Below are positions 1 through 8,469 of a stretch of DNA of 41,880 bases, piece after piece. Within the stretch, counting starts at the first letter, position 1. The number at the start of each line of letters is the position of its first letter. The position numbers were made by a program, and so were the translations under genes. This DNA is from Desulfopila aestuarii DSM 18488 (GTDB lineage: Bacteria > Desulfobacterota > Desulfobulbia > Desulfobulbales > Desulfocapsaceae): the NCBI GenBank assembly GCA_945863875.1, contig CAMBBS010000038.1, forward strand, positions 1 through 41,880. The letters run 5' to 3'. The notes below the pieces were generated by a model. It did no database searches, was not told where the DNA came from, and worked only from the letters and a program-made list of their open reading frames with translations.

Positions 1-444
1 GAGGAAATCCAGCATATTGAGCATGCTTTCCTGGAAATAAAGGCGAAAATTAAAGCAACGGCACACTACATCACCCGGGAAAAGCTGGAAAAGGACGACT
101 CGTTTCAGCAATTAGTCCCGGGACGAAAGCGCTTACTGGATACGATTAAGATGATTGCGTATAGGGCTGAAACGGCGATTACCGGTTTATTGACTGGGCC
201 AACGGTAGATATCCCGGCTGCCAGACGATTGCTCCAGGATTTGTTCGTTACCGAGGCTGATATCCTCCCTGATGCCGAAAGTAAGATTCTTCGGGTCAAG
301 GTCCATTCTGCTTCCCGGCCAGCGGTCAACAGATCTCTCCAGGCACTTTTTGAGAAACTCAACGAAGCCGAAATTATTTACCCAGGTACGGACATGGGAG
401 TCATTTATGAGCACCTATATTCCAGAAGCCAATTCTTCCATTGA
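1..444 (+). CDS. C-terminal part of a transposase-like protein (cut by window edge)
   Basis: The frame is open from base 1 to a TGA after 147 codons, so the true start lies left of the window. The reading has no recognisable catalytic domain. It resembles, from memory, the C-terminal tail of putative transposases of Geobacter/Desulfobacterota type: a segment with DTIKMIAYRAETA, then ADILPD, and an end of the form LNEAEIIYPGTDM. It is rich in charged helices. The following 650 bases hold no good gene, which fits the edge of a mobile element. Family assignment is tentative; a homology search of the full-length gene across the window boundary would settle it. Confidence 0.45.
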   Translation, partial: EEIQHIEHAFLEIKAKIKATAHYITREKLEKDDSFQQLVPGRKRLLDTIKMIAYRAETAITGLLTGPTVDIPAARRLLQDLFVTEADILPDAESKILRVKVHSASRPAVNRSLQALFEKLNEAEIIYPGTDMGVIYEHLYSRSQFFH

Positions 445-647
445 GGAATAGTTCTTCTCCTCAAGATTAACCCTCCCCGAAGATCTGGGTATGTAAAAAT
501 ATAGGACCTGTTCCTGCCCGTTCTTTGTTGTCAGCTTTGTCTCCATACATGCTACGTTTTTGAACAAATGGCTAGACTTATTCTATGGACGACTCCTCTG
601 GTTTTTCGTTTAACAGGAATGAGACGTATCCCTCTGAAGTTGGATAT

Positions 648-687
648 AACTGGTCACATATGACCGCTAGGTCATATGTGACCAGTT
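648..687. repeat. Intergenic hairpin, copy 1 of a three-member family
   Basis: A perfect inverted repeat with 17-bp arms (AACTGGTCACATATGAC at 648-664 and its complement at 671-687) around a 6-base loop CGCTAG. The left arm contains GGTCACATATGACC, which recurs at 10196-10209 and with one change at 4601-4614. There is no T-run on either side, so it is not a plain intrinsic terminator. It is probably a REP-like or palindromic mobile repeat. Confidence 0.7.
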
Positions 688-920
688 GATCGAATGCAAC
701 CAATAATTCCTGGCACAGGGAGGATGAACCATAAAATCGCATCACAGCTTCCTAAAATACTGATTTTTCATCCACATATTTCGGAACCAAGAGCACTTGG
801 CACAGTCTTTGCTCATACATTTCAAACAACAAAAAATCACAGTACACTATCATGCGTAAGCACAGAGCAGGAGGATTTTTTCATCACAATGAAAGATGCA
901 GATATCGACAGTCCCTATTG

Positions 921-1023
921 ACTCGACAACGCCACTTATGAAAATGTGTACCACATGCTGTATATCGTTTCGGAGTCCAAATACTGTATATTGGGTCTAT
1001 CTTAGCATGTTGCGTTGTCGGGT
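921..1023. repeat. Possible small element with imperfect terminal inverted repeats
   Basis: ACTCGACAACGC near 921-932 is matched in inverted orientation by GCGTTGTCGGGT at 1012-1023, one mismatch in 12. The 80 bases between are non-coding. It lies just upstream of the next gene and may be a small non-autonomous element or chance. No target-site duplication was recognised. Confidence 0.25.
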
Positions 1024-1127
1024 TAAACATGGTTAAAAATCTTATACAAGAAGCATCAAACGATAACGTTCGAACATGATACCTTTTCTACAAAGTCACA
1101 TTAAATTTTTCTCGGAGGTATTCAATT

Positions 1128-2246
1128 ATGAACTCTTTTGACACATTAATCTTCCCAGATACCGATATTTTCAACGAAAAACATTATCCCCTTCTGTTAT
1201 TTTTTAGCCCATTACATTTTTTGCAATTGGTGGAATCGGGGGTTAATTCGGAAACCAATCATGAAGCTGAACTTTTTTTGCGAAGTGGCCTATGTAAAGA
1301 ACATATCCCTGCACCTCTTGGTGATAACCGTGAACATTTTTTGCGGCTAATCCGTGATATCAGAGTCCGAAAAGAGCATTATGTAACCCAATTTAACAAA
1401 TTGTCCATAGACGCAAGGCATGCACAGGCAGACAGCAAAACTGACACCGGAAATACAATTGTTTTTTCCCTGCTCGAAGAATTTGGCATCGAACATGCGA
1501 AAACAGAGACAAATCTGAAATTATGGCAAGCAAGGCTGGTAATCGCCATAGCAGAGATACTCGACAGTAATGAAGAAGACCTGCGTGAAGATCTTGCTTA
1601 TTTTGATGAGAATGAAATAGCCGCCTTAGGTTCTCAGGCGGCTGACGACTATAGAGCGGAAGACCTTTTAAAGAAATTGACAGGCATCAAGGGGAAATTG
1701 GGAAAAACCCCATCGGGGAGTATTGAAAAACGGTTCGAAGCCTGGCTTCGTCTCCTGAAAAACCATCCTGCCCCCCCGGGAAAAGTCTGGTTAGCCTCAA
1801 CACGCGATAGTGCTGAGCAGATCTTCAGGAGATATAACTCGACCAGTAGCGGCAGCGCTGTTCCACTGCTCAAACTTGCTTTTCCTGCTCATATTATGGC
1901 GAGTGGCAACTATGTAGTGCAGCAGATTAAAGAATTCCAACGGGCAACGAGTGACATACGCCAGGGGCTTGTAGCCGATTTTCGACGAATTGCAACGGCT
2001 ACCCCCTTCGTTCGTGATTCACACGAGTCCCTCCTTCCCTACGGAACAGACTGGTCCGAACAATGGGAAGGGATGCTGCATGAATATTTTCCAGCTTCAA
2101 GGGACGGAAGAAACTATGCCACAATCTATCTGCTTCCCGATCAGCCAATTGCTCGCCTATTGTCGTTGAAGGAGTCGGTCGGCACTTCAAATGACATAAC
2201 GGCTCATGGCTTGCTGGCAATTCTTGGCACACCACAAGCAAAATAA
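1128..2246 (+). CDS. Conserved-looking protein of unknown function, 372 aa
   Basis: I do not recognise this protein. The start is well supported: CGGAGGT lies 8 bases before the ATG. The sequence has no signal peptide and no obvious membrane segment, and it looks soluble and largely helical. The N-terminal third contains a charged patch (FLRLIRDIRVRKEHY around residue 80) and the middle an acidic stretch (EILDSNEEDLREDLAYFDENE, about residues 145-165). The C-terminal third has a possible globular segment ending in LLPDQPIARLLSL. Codon use looks ordinary and the frame is long and unbroken, so I treat it as a real gene. The smaller ORF that follows on the same strand may be co-transcribed. Confidence 0.7.
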   Translation: MNSFDTLIFPDTDIFNEKHYPLLLFFSPLHFLQLVESGVNSETNHEAELFLRSGLCKEHIPAPLGDNREHFLRLIRDIRVRKEHYVTQFNKLSIDARHAQADSKTDTGNTIVFSLLEEFGIEHAKTETNLKLWQARLVIAIAEILDSNEEDLREDLAYFDENEIAALGSQAADDYRAEDLLKKLTGIKGKLGKTPSGSIEKRFEAWLRLLKNHPAPPGKVWLASTRDSAEQIFRRYNSTSSGSAVPLLKLAFPAHIMASGNYVVQQIKEFQRATSDIRQGLVADFRRIATATPFVRDSHESLLPYGTDWSEQWEGMLHEYFPASRDGRNYATIYLLPDQPIARLLSLKESVGTSNDITAHGLLAILGTPQAK

Positions 2247-2326
2247 CAACCTTTCAGAGAGTTGTCCATTAAGTGGCATTCCTCAAGGATTCCCGAGATA
2301 TCTCAGTGAAGAAGGAAGAAAATAAG

Positions 2327-2632
2327 ATGAACATTTCAGACTGGCTTGACGAGAAGGAATCGGAGAACGTGGATGTATCCAAAATCGTATTGCCCGGGAA
2401 CATGGCTTATGATGAAGATCCGGATGAAACTATTTATTTTAAAGAAATGAATCCTTGTGGCTTGTTCTGTCAGGAAAACCATCCCTTCTCCACGGTCGAA
2501 CGTTTTGGCCACTGGTATTGCAGCAGAGGTCAGGACAAAAAAGCAGGTATTCATTCGTCCGACATGAAGTGGCGGCTGTTCACGAAGGATAAAAACATCG
2601 CACTGCAAACTGCCAAAGAACGTATCGAATAG
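2327..2632 (+). CDS. Small cysteine/histidine-containing protein of unknown function, 101 aa
   Basis: The frame is open from 2273, but the ATG at 2327 is preferred because GAAGGAAG lies about 8 bases before it. The protein is acidic and soluble. Its middle carries CGLFC, then H and HWYC about 20 residues on, a spacing that could bind a metal such as zinc. That is an inference, not a family match. It lies 80 bases after the unknown 372-aa gene on the same strand, so co-transcription is possible. No family was recognised. Confidence 0.55.
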   Translation: MNISDWLDEKESENVDVSKIVLPGNMAYDEDPDETIYFKEMNPCGLFCQENHPFSTVERFGHWYCSRGQDKKAGIHSSDMKWRLFTKDKNIALQTAKERIE

Positions 2633-2662
2633 AAACCAAAAAGAGACCAACTGAGAACTACC

Positions 2663-2803
2663 ATACTCCAAACAATTGCCATCATTCTCGTTGTCCTCTG
2701 GCCCCTTGGTTTTGTCTCGCCATAGGCCATGGATGGATCCATTCATATCCTTCTGGTTATAGCTGTTGTGATAATTCTCGTCCGACTCATTCAGGGCCGC
2801 TGA
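2663..2803 (+). pseudogene. Decayed copy of the lmo0937-family small membrane protein
   Basis: Reading from 2663 gives LQTIAIILVVLWPLGFVSP, a TAG stop, then a second hydrophobic stretch ending VRLIQGR and TGA. It is clearly a copy of the intact gene at 8238-8384 on the opposite strand, including a run of more than 30 identical bases. The start codon is ATA instead of ATG. A TAG interrupts the frame between the two hydrophobic segments. The last TGA replaces a CGA arginine codon of the intact copy. Three lesions make translation of the full protein unlikely. Confidence 0.85.
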
Positions 2804-2830
2804 CTCTAATACATGAAAAAAGGAGACACA

Positions 2831-3109
2831 ATGGATGTATCAACCGTAGTAATTTTTCTGGTTATTGGTGCAACTGCCGGCTGGTTTGCAGGAAAAAACA
2901 TGAATGACGGGGGGGTCGGACTCTCGGGAAATATTGTTATTGGCGCTATTGGAGGAATCGTTGGTGGCTACCTCTTCAGACTTCTAGTATTTGCCGTTGG
3001 CAGTTTGATCGGGTCAATGGTGACGGCTGTCGCTGGAGCAGTTGCGCTGCTGTTTATTGTCAAACTTTATAAAAAACCAAAGATATCTTCCGAATCTTCC
3101 GACCATTGA
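2831..3109 (+). CDS. GlsB/YeaQ/YmgE-family stress-response membrane protein
   Basis: This is a small glycine-rich integral membrane protein of about 92 residues. It has three hydrophobic segments (VVIFLVIGATAGWFAG; IVIGAIGGIVGGYLF; a long third helix around 60-80) and a short charged tail, the pattern of the transglycosylase-associated (YeaQ/GlsB) family. An ATG exists at 2813, but the ATG at 2831 follows AAAGGAG by 6 bases and is chosen. The biochemical role of the family is not established; members are commonly linked with envelope or general stress. Its neighbour upstream is a decayed lmo0937 copy, another small stress-type membrane protein. Confidence 0.85.
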   Translation: MDVSTVVIFLVIGATAGWFAGKNMNDGGVGLSGNIVIGAIGGIVGGYLFRLLVFAVGSLIGSMVTAVAGAVALLFIVKLYKKPKISSESSDH

Positions 3110-3332
3110 TTTCCATTAAAAACATAAAAACAGAGAATATCATTTAACATTAACAACGTAAACATACCGCCAAGGCACTTATTCCGGTATCTATCCCGTT
3201 TATGGGGGGTGGGTGATAATCAGCCGCAATATGATCTAAGTCAATTACCTGCTTGAAAATATTGTTTTAACTGCACGCCACGGCTTAACACCCGGTTCAA
3301 TCATGTCAGTCAAATATAACGAGGGGCAAATA

Positions 3333-3953
3333 ATGCAGGCACCGCGCACGGAAGAATTGAGCCCATTAGATATTTCTGAGAATGATGTCATCGAGGCCAT
3401 GAAACATATTACGGGCTATATCGATATCACGCCCGGAGATTTCAAGGAAATCTACCAGGCGGCCTATACCCTGGCGATAAAACGGCTCGTCAACACCCTG
3501 AAAGCCGTCCATATCATGAGCAGCCCACTCTTTGTGCTTGAACAGGACATGACGCTTGTCCAGGCTGTTGCCCTGCTCTCGGCAAAAAAGATTTCGGGAG
3601 CCCCCGTTGCCGAAGGCGAAGGAAAACTTGTCGGTGTCGTTTCCGAAAAGGACTTCCTCAAAGAGATGGGGTTTGGCGCGACCCCTTCATTTATGCAGAT
3701 AGCCAACCATTGTCTCAGTCATAAAGGCTGCATGATCGGAAAATTACATAACAAAACCATCGGCGACATAATGACCAGGCCGCCGATAACCGGTACCCCG
3801 GAGATGAGCATAGGGACCATATCCACTCTTTTTTCTCAGCGGCGGATTAACCGCCTGCCGATTGTCGAGGCTGACGGCCGGCCGGTCGGTATTGTCACGC
3901 GTACCGATCTGGCGCATTCGCTGACCGTCTTGGCAGAGAGGTCGAAACCATGA
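3333..3953 (+). CDS. Tandem CBS-domain protein paired with an HPP membrane protein
   Basis: The protein has about 206 residues. An N-terminal helical region contains GYIDITPGDFKEIY. A first CBS motif begins around AVHIMSSPLFVLEQDMTL and ends with GVVSEKDFL. A second begins with IGDIMTRPPITGTPEMSI and ends VGIVTRTDL. CBS pairs usually bind adenine nucleotides and regulate a partner. The ATG at 3333 is preferred over 3303 because GAGGGG lies 6 bases before it. The stop overlaps the start of the following HPP gene by 4 bases, which implies translational coupling. In many bacteria HPP and CBS domains are fused in one chain; here they are separate and in CBS-first order. Confidence 0.88.
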   Translation: MQAPRTEELSPLDISENDVIEAMKHITGYIDITPGDFKEIYQAAYTLAIKRLVNTLKAVHIMSSPLFVLEQDMTLVQAVALLSAKKISGAPVAEGEGKLVGVVSEKDFLKEMGFGATPSFMQIANHCLSHKGCMIGKLHNKTIGDIMTRPPITGTPEMSIGTISTLFSQRRINRLPIVEADGRPVGIVTRTDLAHSLTVLAERSKP

Positions 3954-4486
3954 ACTACCTGCACAAGATGAAAGGTGGCGGGCAAAGTCCACCGAAGGTC
4001 GGTTGGGCTGAGGTCTTTTGGTCCTGGATAGGCAGTTTTTCAGGTCTCGCCGCGGTTGCCTTAATCCATTACAACATACTCGATGAGATGGGTCTGATGC
4101 TGATCATCGGCTCCTTCGGGGCTTCGGCGGTGCTCATCTACGGCGCCATTCGCAGCCCTCTGGCCCAGCCGAGAAATCTCCTCGGCGGGCATATCCTTTC
4201 CGCCATTGTCGGGGTGACGGCTTTCCAATGGCTCGGCGGCCAACCCTGGCTGGCCGCGGCCGTCGCCGTTTCCATCTCGATCGCGATGATGCACCTGACC
4301 ATGACTCTTCACCCACCGGGTGGCGCGACGGCTCTTATTGCGGTTATCGGCGGTGAAAGTGTACACCAGCTCGGGTACCTCTATGTCGTCATCCCCACCG
4401 CCCTGGGCGCAATCGTCATGCTCATTGTTGCCCTCATCATCAACAATATCCCGAAAAGTCGGAAATACCCCGAATTCTGGTTTTAA
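3950..4486 (+). CDS. HPP-family integral membrane protein
   Basis: The 178-residue protein carries the signature HPPGGATAL near residue 122 and four to five hydrophobic segments, matching the HPP family (PF04982). Plant and cyanobacterial members have been linked to nitrite transport across membranes; that function is not shown for this protein. The start overlaps the CBS gene stop (ATGA), so the two are probably made together, with the CBS protein sensing nucleotides and controlling the membrane partner. The presence of nrfHA elsewhere in the window makes a nitrite link attractive but unproven, as the loci are 28 kb apart. Confidence 0.88.
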   Translation: MNYLHKMKGGGQSPPKVGWAEVFWSWIGSFSGLAAVALIHYNILDEMGLMLIIGSFGASAVLIYGAIRSPLAQPRNLLGGHILSAIVGVTAFQWLGGQPWLAAAVAVSISIAMMHLTMTLHPPGGATALIAVIGGESVHQLGYLYVVIPTALGAIVMLIVALIINNIPKSRKYPEFWF

Positions 4487-4578
4487 GTGCAACATAGCAT
4501 ACCGCCTCGACACTTCACAGCATCGGCGATTTCCAGGTCTCGATTAGGCAACACCGCCCAATTCGACAAAGACACAGA

Positions 4579-4619
4579 AAACAGGTCATATACAACCAGT
4601 GGTCAGATATGACCTGTTT
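4579..4619. repeat. Intergenic hairpin, copy 2 of the three-member family
   Basis: Arms AAACAGGTCATAT (4579-4591) and ATATGACCTGTTT (4607-4619) are perfectly complementary around a 15-base loop. Its layout GGTCATAT-RCAACC-NNTGGTCAS-ATATGACC matches copy 3 at 10177-10209. The rest of the 362-base gap between the HPP gene and the next gene (4487-4848) shows no supported gene. Confidence 0.7.
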
Positions 4620-4848
4620 CCTGCGTTTATCTCAAACTGACCAAAAAAGCTTCTCCAAGTATTAATCATTGAAAACCAAACTGATAGATCGTGCTGCCTG
4701 AGGTATTCGAGGTATGGCACAGTGCTTGCATCACCACAAGAGCGGGTGATGGCGAGTTCTTCTCGTTCGGCATCGTCGCTACTGCCCAAAAGAGGGCAGC
4801 CAACAATATGACCGTTAAAGACGGAACACCGGACAAAGAAGGACCACA

Positions 4849-5466
4849 ATGAAAGAAATACTTTTTACCGCATTACCGCTGACCATGCTCATGTTATGCC
4901 CTGTGCCGGCGATGGCCGGAATGAATGTTGATATTCATATTTCATTGCCGCCTGCCATCGTTTATGCCGAACCGCCTGAATTGATAGTCTTACCTGAGAC
5001 CTATATCTACGTTGTTCCAGACATCGAGGCGGATATCTATTTCCACGATGGCTGGTGGTGGCGTCCATGGCATGGACAGTGGTATCGATCGCGTAGCTAT
5101 AATTCCGGCTGGAGCTACTATCGAAACGTGCCTGTTTTCGCCAGACAAATACCTTCAGGCTGGCGTAATCAATATCGAGAACGTCGCTGGAAAGGTTATA
5201 AATGGGATATTCAGCGGCTGCCCCAGCAGCAGGTCGAACAAAACTGGAATGGCTGGGAGAAGAACAGGCACTGGGAAAAGCAGCAAAAATGGGGCGTCAA
5301 GGAATTGCAAATGAGGCCGCAAACACGGCAACCGTTTCACGAGGTGCAATCGCGACAGCCTCACCCGAACAGCAGAGATGTCTCCCCACGGCACCCGAAA
5401 AAAAACGGCAAACACGATAAAAACCAGAAACACCAAGAGAATCAAGGACATAACAACAGGAACTGA
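4849..5466 (+). CDS. Secreted Trp/Tyr-rich, basic protein of unknown function
   Basis: The start follows GAAGGACC. A signal peptide is clear: MKEIL, a hydrophobic core, then cleavage probably after AMA near residue 23. The mature part begins with a predicted beta region, then a tryptophan-rich block (DGWWWRPWHGQWY near residue 67), the kind of W/Y-rich periplasmic protein often found in delta-proteobacteria. The last 80 residues are low-complexity and basic, rich in Q, H, K and N. No enzymatic motif is visible. It is probably periplasmic or outer-membrane-associated; the function is unknown. Confidence 0.75.
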   Translation: MKEILFTALPLTMLMLCPVPAMAGMNVDIHISLPPAIVYAEPPELIVLPETYIYVVPDIEADIYFHDGWWWRPWHGQWYRSRSYNSGWSYYRNVPVFARQIPSGWRNQYRERRWKGYKWDIQRLPQQQVEQNWNGWEKNRHWEKQQKWGVKELQMRPQTRQPFHEVQSRQPHPNSRDVSPRHPKKNGKHDKNQKHQENQGHNNRN

Positions 5467-5477
5467 CCCCGGCAAAC

Positions 5478-5494
5478 GCCGGTAATACACCGGC
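5478..5494 (+). terminator. Short GC hairpin after the secreted W-rich gene
   Basis: GCCGGT, five bases, ACCGGC: a 6-bp stem 12 bases after the stop codon. There is no T-run, so it may only stabilise the 3' end. Confidence 0.3.
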
Positions 5495-5540
5495 ATAATG
5501 CGATTGCAGGGATATATCGTTCTCGCTGTCAGTTAACTTA

Positions 5541-8180
5541 TTGGTCTTTTCTGCCTCCTCGTTTCAGTGTCATCAGCCAGGCAGAAGACACAACGGCAGT
5601 GTCGAAACCGGTCAGGAAGCTGAGGATGATATTAATCCGTTTTTGGCATTGGAGACCAAAATGACAGCCCGAAAAAAAAACGGCGTACATGTCCCGGAAG
5701 CACTTTCCGATAAAGCAACGTTTGAGACACAGAGGGTCGCCGCTGATACGGTTGTAATGCAGGTAACCGTCCAGAAACCCCATGCCGATTTTCCCCTAGA
5801 CCTGCTGCAGGAGATCTTCATTCTCCTGCGCGTCCAAACCGGCCATGACTTTTCCCAGTACAAGCCGGATACCGTCCAGCGCCGCATTGAGCGCCGGCTC
5901 GCGGTCCATCAGATCGAAACAATGGGCAATTACCTTCTCTTTCTGCAACAGACTCCAGCTGAGACCGAAGCCCTTTTTCATGATCTGCTGCTCGGTGCCA
6001 CCAGCTTTTTCCGCGACCCGGCAGCCTTCACTGCACTTGAAGAACATGTCGTCCCCAGGCTTTTCGCCGACAAACCGGCAGGAAGCATCATCAGGGTCTG
6101 GTCGCCGGGATGCGCCATCGGCGAGGAGGCCTATTCTATAGCCATCCTCCTGCAGGAACACCTGGAGGCATTGAAACTCAGCTACAAGATACAGGTCTTC
6201 GCCACCGACATTGACAGCCAGGCTATTACCCAGGCTCGATCCGGCCGCTATCCGAGCAGTATCGCCGCCGACATCTCACCGGAGCGACTGGCACGATTTT
6301 TTACGGCGGAACCGAACGGGTCCTATTGTATCCATAAAAATATTAGAGACTTGCTGATTTTCTCCGAACAAAACGTCATTACAGATCCGCCATTTTCCAA
6401 GCTCGATCTTATCAGCTGCCGCAATCTCCTTATTTATATGAATCGAAACCTGCAGAAGAAACTTATCCCTCTTTTTCACTATGCCTTGAATCCTGGCGGT
6501 TTTCTTTTTCTCGGCACCTCGGAAACCGTCGCCGATTCGGCTGATCTGTTTTCCATGGTCGACCGCAAGTTAAAGCTGTATCAGCGCAGGGAAAATATGC
6601 ATGATGTGCCGTATTCACCTCCCAGTCTATTTTCTCAACTGACCCCGGCAGTAAATACAGATCTTACCCAGAGTAGTGGCAAAACAGTCATTGCCGGAAA
6701 ACTCTCCCTGCGTAAACTGACGGAACAGGCACTCCTGCTCCAGATCGCCCCGACCGGCGCACTTGTCAATGGCCGGGGAGATATCCTCTATCTGCATGGG
6801 CGCACCGGAATGTACCTCGAGCCGAATGCCGGAGAGACAGGGGTCAACAACATCCTGCAGATGGCCCGCAAGGGTTTCCGGCGTAAACTGACCATGACCC
6901 TGAGCAAGGCCGTAAAGACGAAAGAGATCGTTCGCTGCCTGGGACTAAAAGTCAAAACAAATGGCGATTTCACGACGTTCAATCTGACTATCAGACCGGT
7001 ATGCCCTCGCCCGGAACCTGGTGAAAAGGCATCGCCTGCACGGCCGCCCGAGGCGCCTCTGTATCTGCTTGTCATTGAGGAAACAGCACATTTCGATTCT
7101 AAACGAGCAGAAGGGAGTGACTCTATCAATGTCGCGGGAATACAATGCGGCTTTGAATCCTCATCAGGTTTCAGAGGAGAGGCAGAGATAAAGGCGCTCA
7201 AGGAGGAACTTTCTGTCAAGGAAGAATACCTCCAGTCCGCCAACGAAAAGCTGCAATCGACCAATGAAGAACTGGAGACCTCCAAGGAAGAGCTGCAGTC
7301 AATCAATGAGGAGCTCGGCAAGGCCAACGCCGAACTGCAGACCAAGGTGAAAGAACTGCAGCAGGCCCAGAAAATGGAATCGATGGACCAATAGCAGGCG
7401 GCGTGGCCGACCATTTTAATAACGTGCTCGGGGTGATACTTGGACATGCGGAAATGGCCATGGACCAGATAAGTTCCAACGATCCCCTGTATAACAGCCT
7501 TGAAGAAATCCGCTGGGCTGCCGAGCGCTCCGCCGATATCACCCGACAGCTTCTCGCCTTTGCCAGCAGGCAAGGGGTCGTCCCGAAGGGACTCGACCTG
7601 AACAACGCCTCCACCACCAAAAGAATCGGCAAAGGTACCGGCCTTGGCCTCTCCACTGTTTATGGTCTTGGCAAGCAGAACAACGGTTTCATCAACACTT
7701 CGAGTGAACTGGGACAGGGAACAACTTTCATGACCTACCTGCCCCGATGCACGAGCAAGATCGAACAGGCGCAGCCGGGAGAGACGCCGGATCATGGTGC
7801 AATCGAGGGATACGAAACCATCCTGCTGGTAGAGGACGAGGCGACGATTCTAAAAATGACAACGACGACAATGCTCCACCGCCTTGGGTACGCCGTACTG
7901 GCGGCGCTAACGACTCAGGAGGCTCTCCGTCTGGCCGATGAGTCTACCGAGGTGATCCATCTGCTCGTCACTGACGTCATCATGCCCGAGATGAACGGCC
8001 GGGATCTGGCGAAACAGCTCCTGGCAGGCAAGCCGGAGATGAAAATGCCTCTTCATGTCCGGATACTCGGCAAAAATCATTGCTCCCCATGGGTTTCTGG
8101 ACGAGGCCAAATCATTTATACAGAAACCGTTTTCGTACAAAGAGCTGGCCTTCAAAGTTCGTGAGGTGCTTAAAAGTTGA
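5541..8180 (+). pseudogene. Broken CheB/CheR-type hybrid: CheR methyltransferase, coiled coil, kinase and receiver remnants
   Basis: The first frame (5541-7394) encodes a CheR-like MCP methyltransferase: QTGHDFSQYK near residue 100, the SAM motif VWSPGCAIGEEAYS near 187, and the DPPFSKLDLISCRNLLIYM region. It ends in a coiled coil of LQSTNEELETSKEEL type. This is the middle of CheB/CheR fusion proteins, but no CheB domain precedes it. A missing base near 7392 makes a TAG; restoring it continues with AGGVADHFNNVLGV, a kinase phosphoacceptor region. Around 7603-7620 the frame jumps from LDLNN to GKGTGLGLSTVYG, so most of the ATPase domain is deleted. A receiver domain follows (LLVEDEA, TDVIMPEMNG). 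An extra A near 8042-8045 shifts the frame; correcting it restores SGYSA, FIQKPFS and a stop at 8180. The CheR part could still be translated from 5541 or from the ATG at 5661; the kinase is dead. Confidence 0.85.
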
Positions 8181-8237
8181 CCAGGGTTCGAGGCGTTACC
8201 AATACCCAACACCGATCAGCCGAAGAGTTGACAACTG

Positions 8238-8384
8238 TTAGAGTCGGCGGCCCTGGATGAGCCGGACGAGAATTATCACAACCGCGATCACCAGAAGGAT
8301 ATGAATAAATCCACCCATGGTGTACGACGAGACAAAACCAAGGAGCCAGAGGACAACGAGAATGATGGCAATTGTTTGAAGCAT
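8238..8384 (-). CDS. lmo0937-family small membrane protein, 48 aa
   Basis: The gene encodes 48 residues with two hydrophobic helices joined by SSYTMGGF and a short basic end (QGRRL). The ATG at 8384 is preceded on the minus strand by AAGGAG, 7 bases upstream. The family consists of tiny membrane proteins found in many bacteria, often near envelope or general stress genes; molecular function is unknown. A decayed copy lies at 2663-2803 on the other strand. It is transcribed away from the broken CheR hybrid, and the AI-2E-family gene lies next to it on the same strand. Confidence 0.85.
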   Translation of the reverse strand: MLQTIAIILVVLWLLGFVSSYTMGGFIHILLVIAVVIILVRLIQGRRL

Positions 8385-8469
8385 GGTAATTCTCCTTCTT
8401 TCTAGGAAAAACGAGGCATACACCTTTAGAGGAATACACCCTGGGAATGGTCGGCAACAGGCTGAACAT

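Noticed and set aside
694-921. 75-codon plus-strand ORF after hairpin copy 1
   Set aside because: No Shine-Dalgarno, no recognisable family, composition not gene-like, and it begins in repeat-flanking DNA.
3110-3332. Riboswitch or regulatory RNA before the CBS gene
   Set aside because: The 220-base gap has a G-run (GGGGGGTGGG near 3206) but no recognisable aptamer or terminator.
6788-7795. Long minus-strand ORF of 335 codons
   Set aside because: It is a shadow of the CheR coiled-coil region on the other strand: Ser/Leu-rich repeats mirror the Glu/Leu codons. No start signal.
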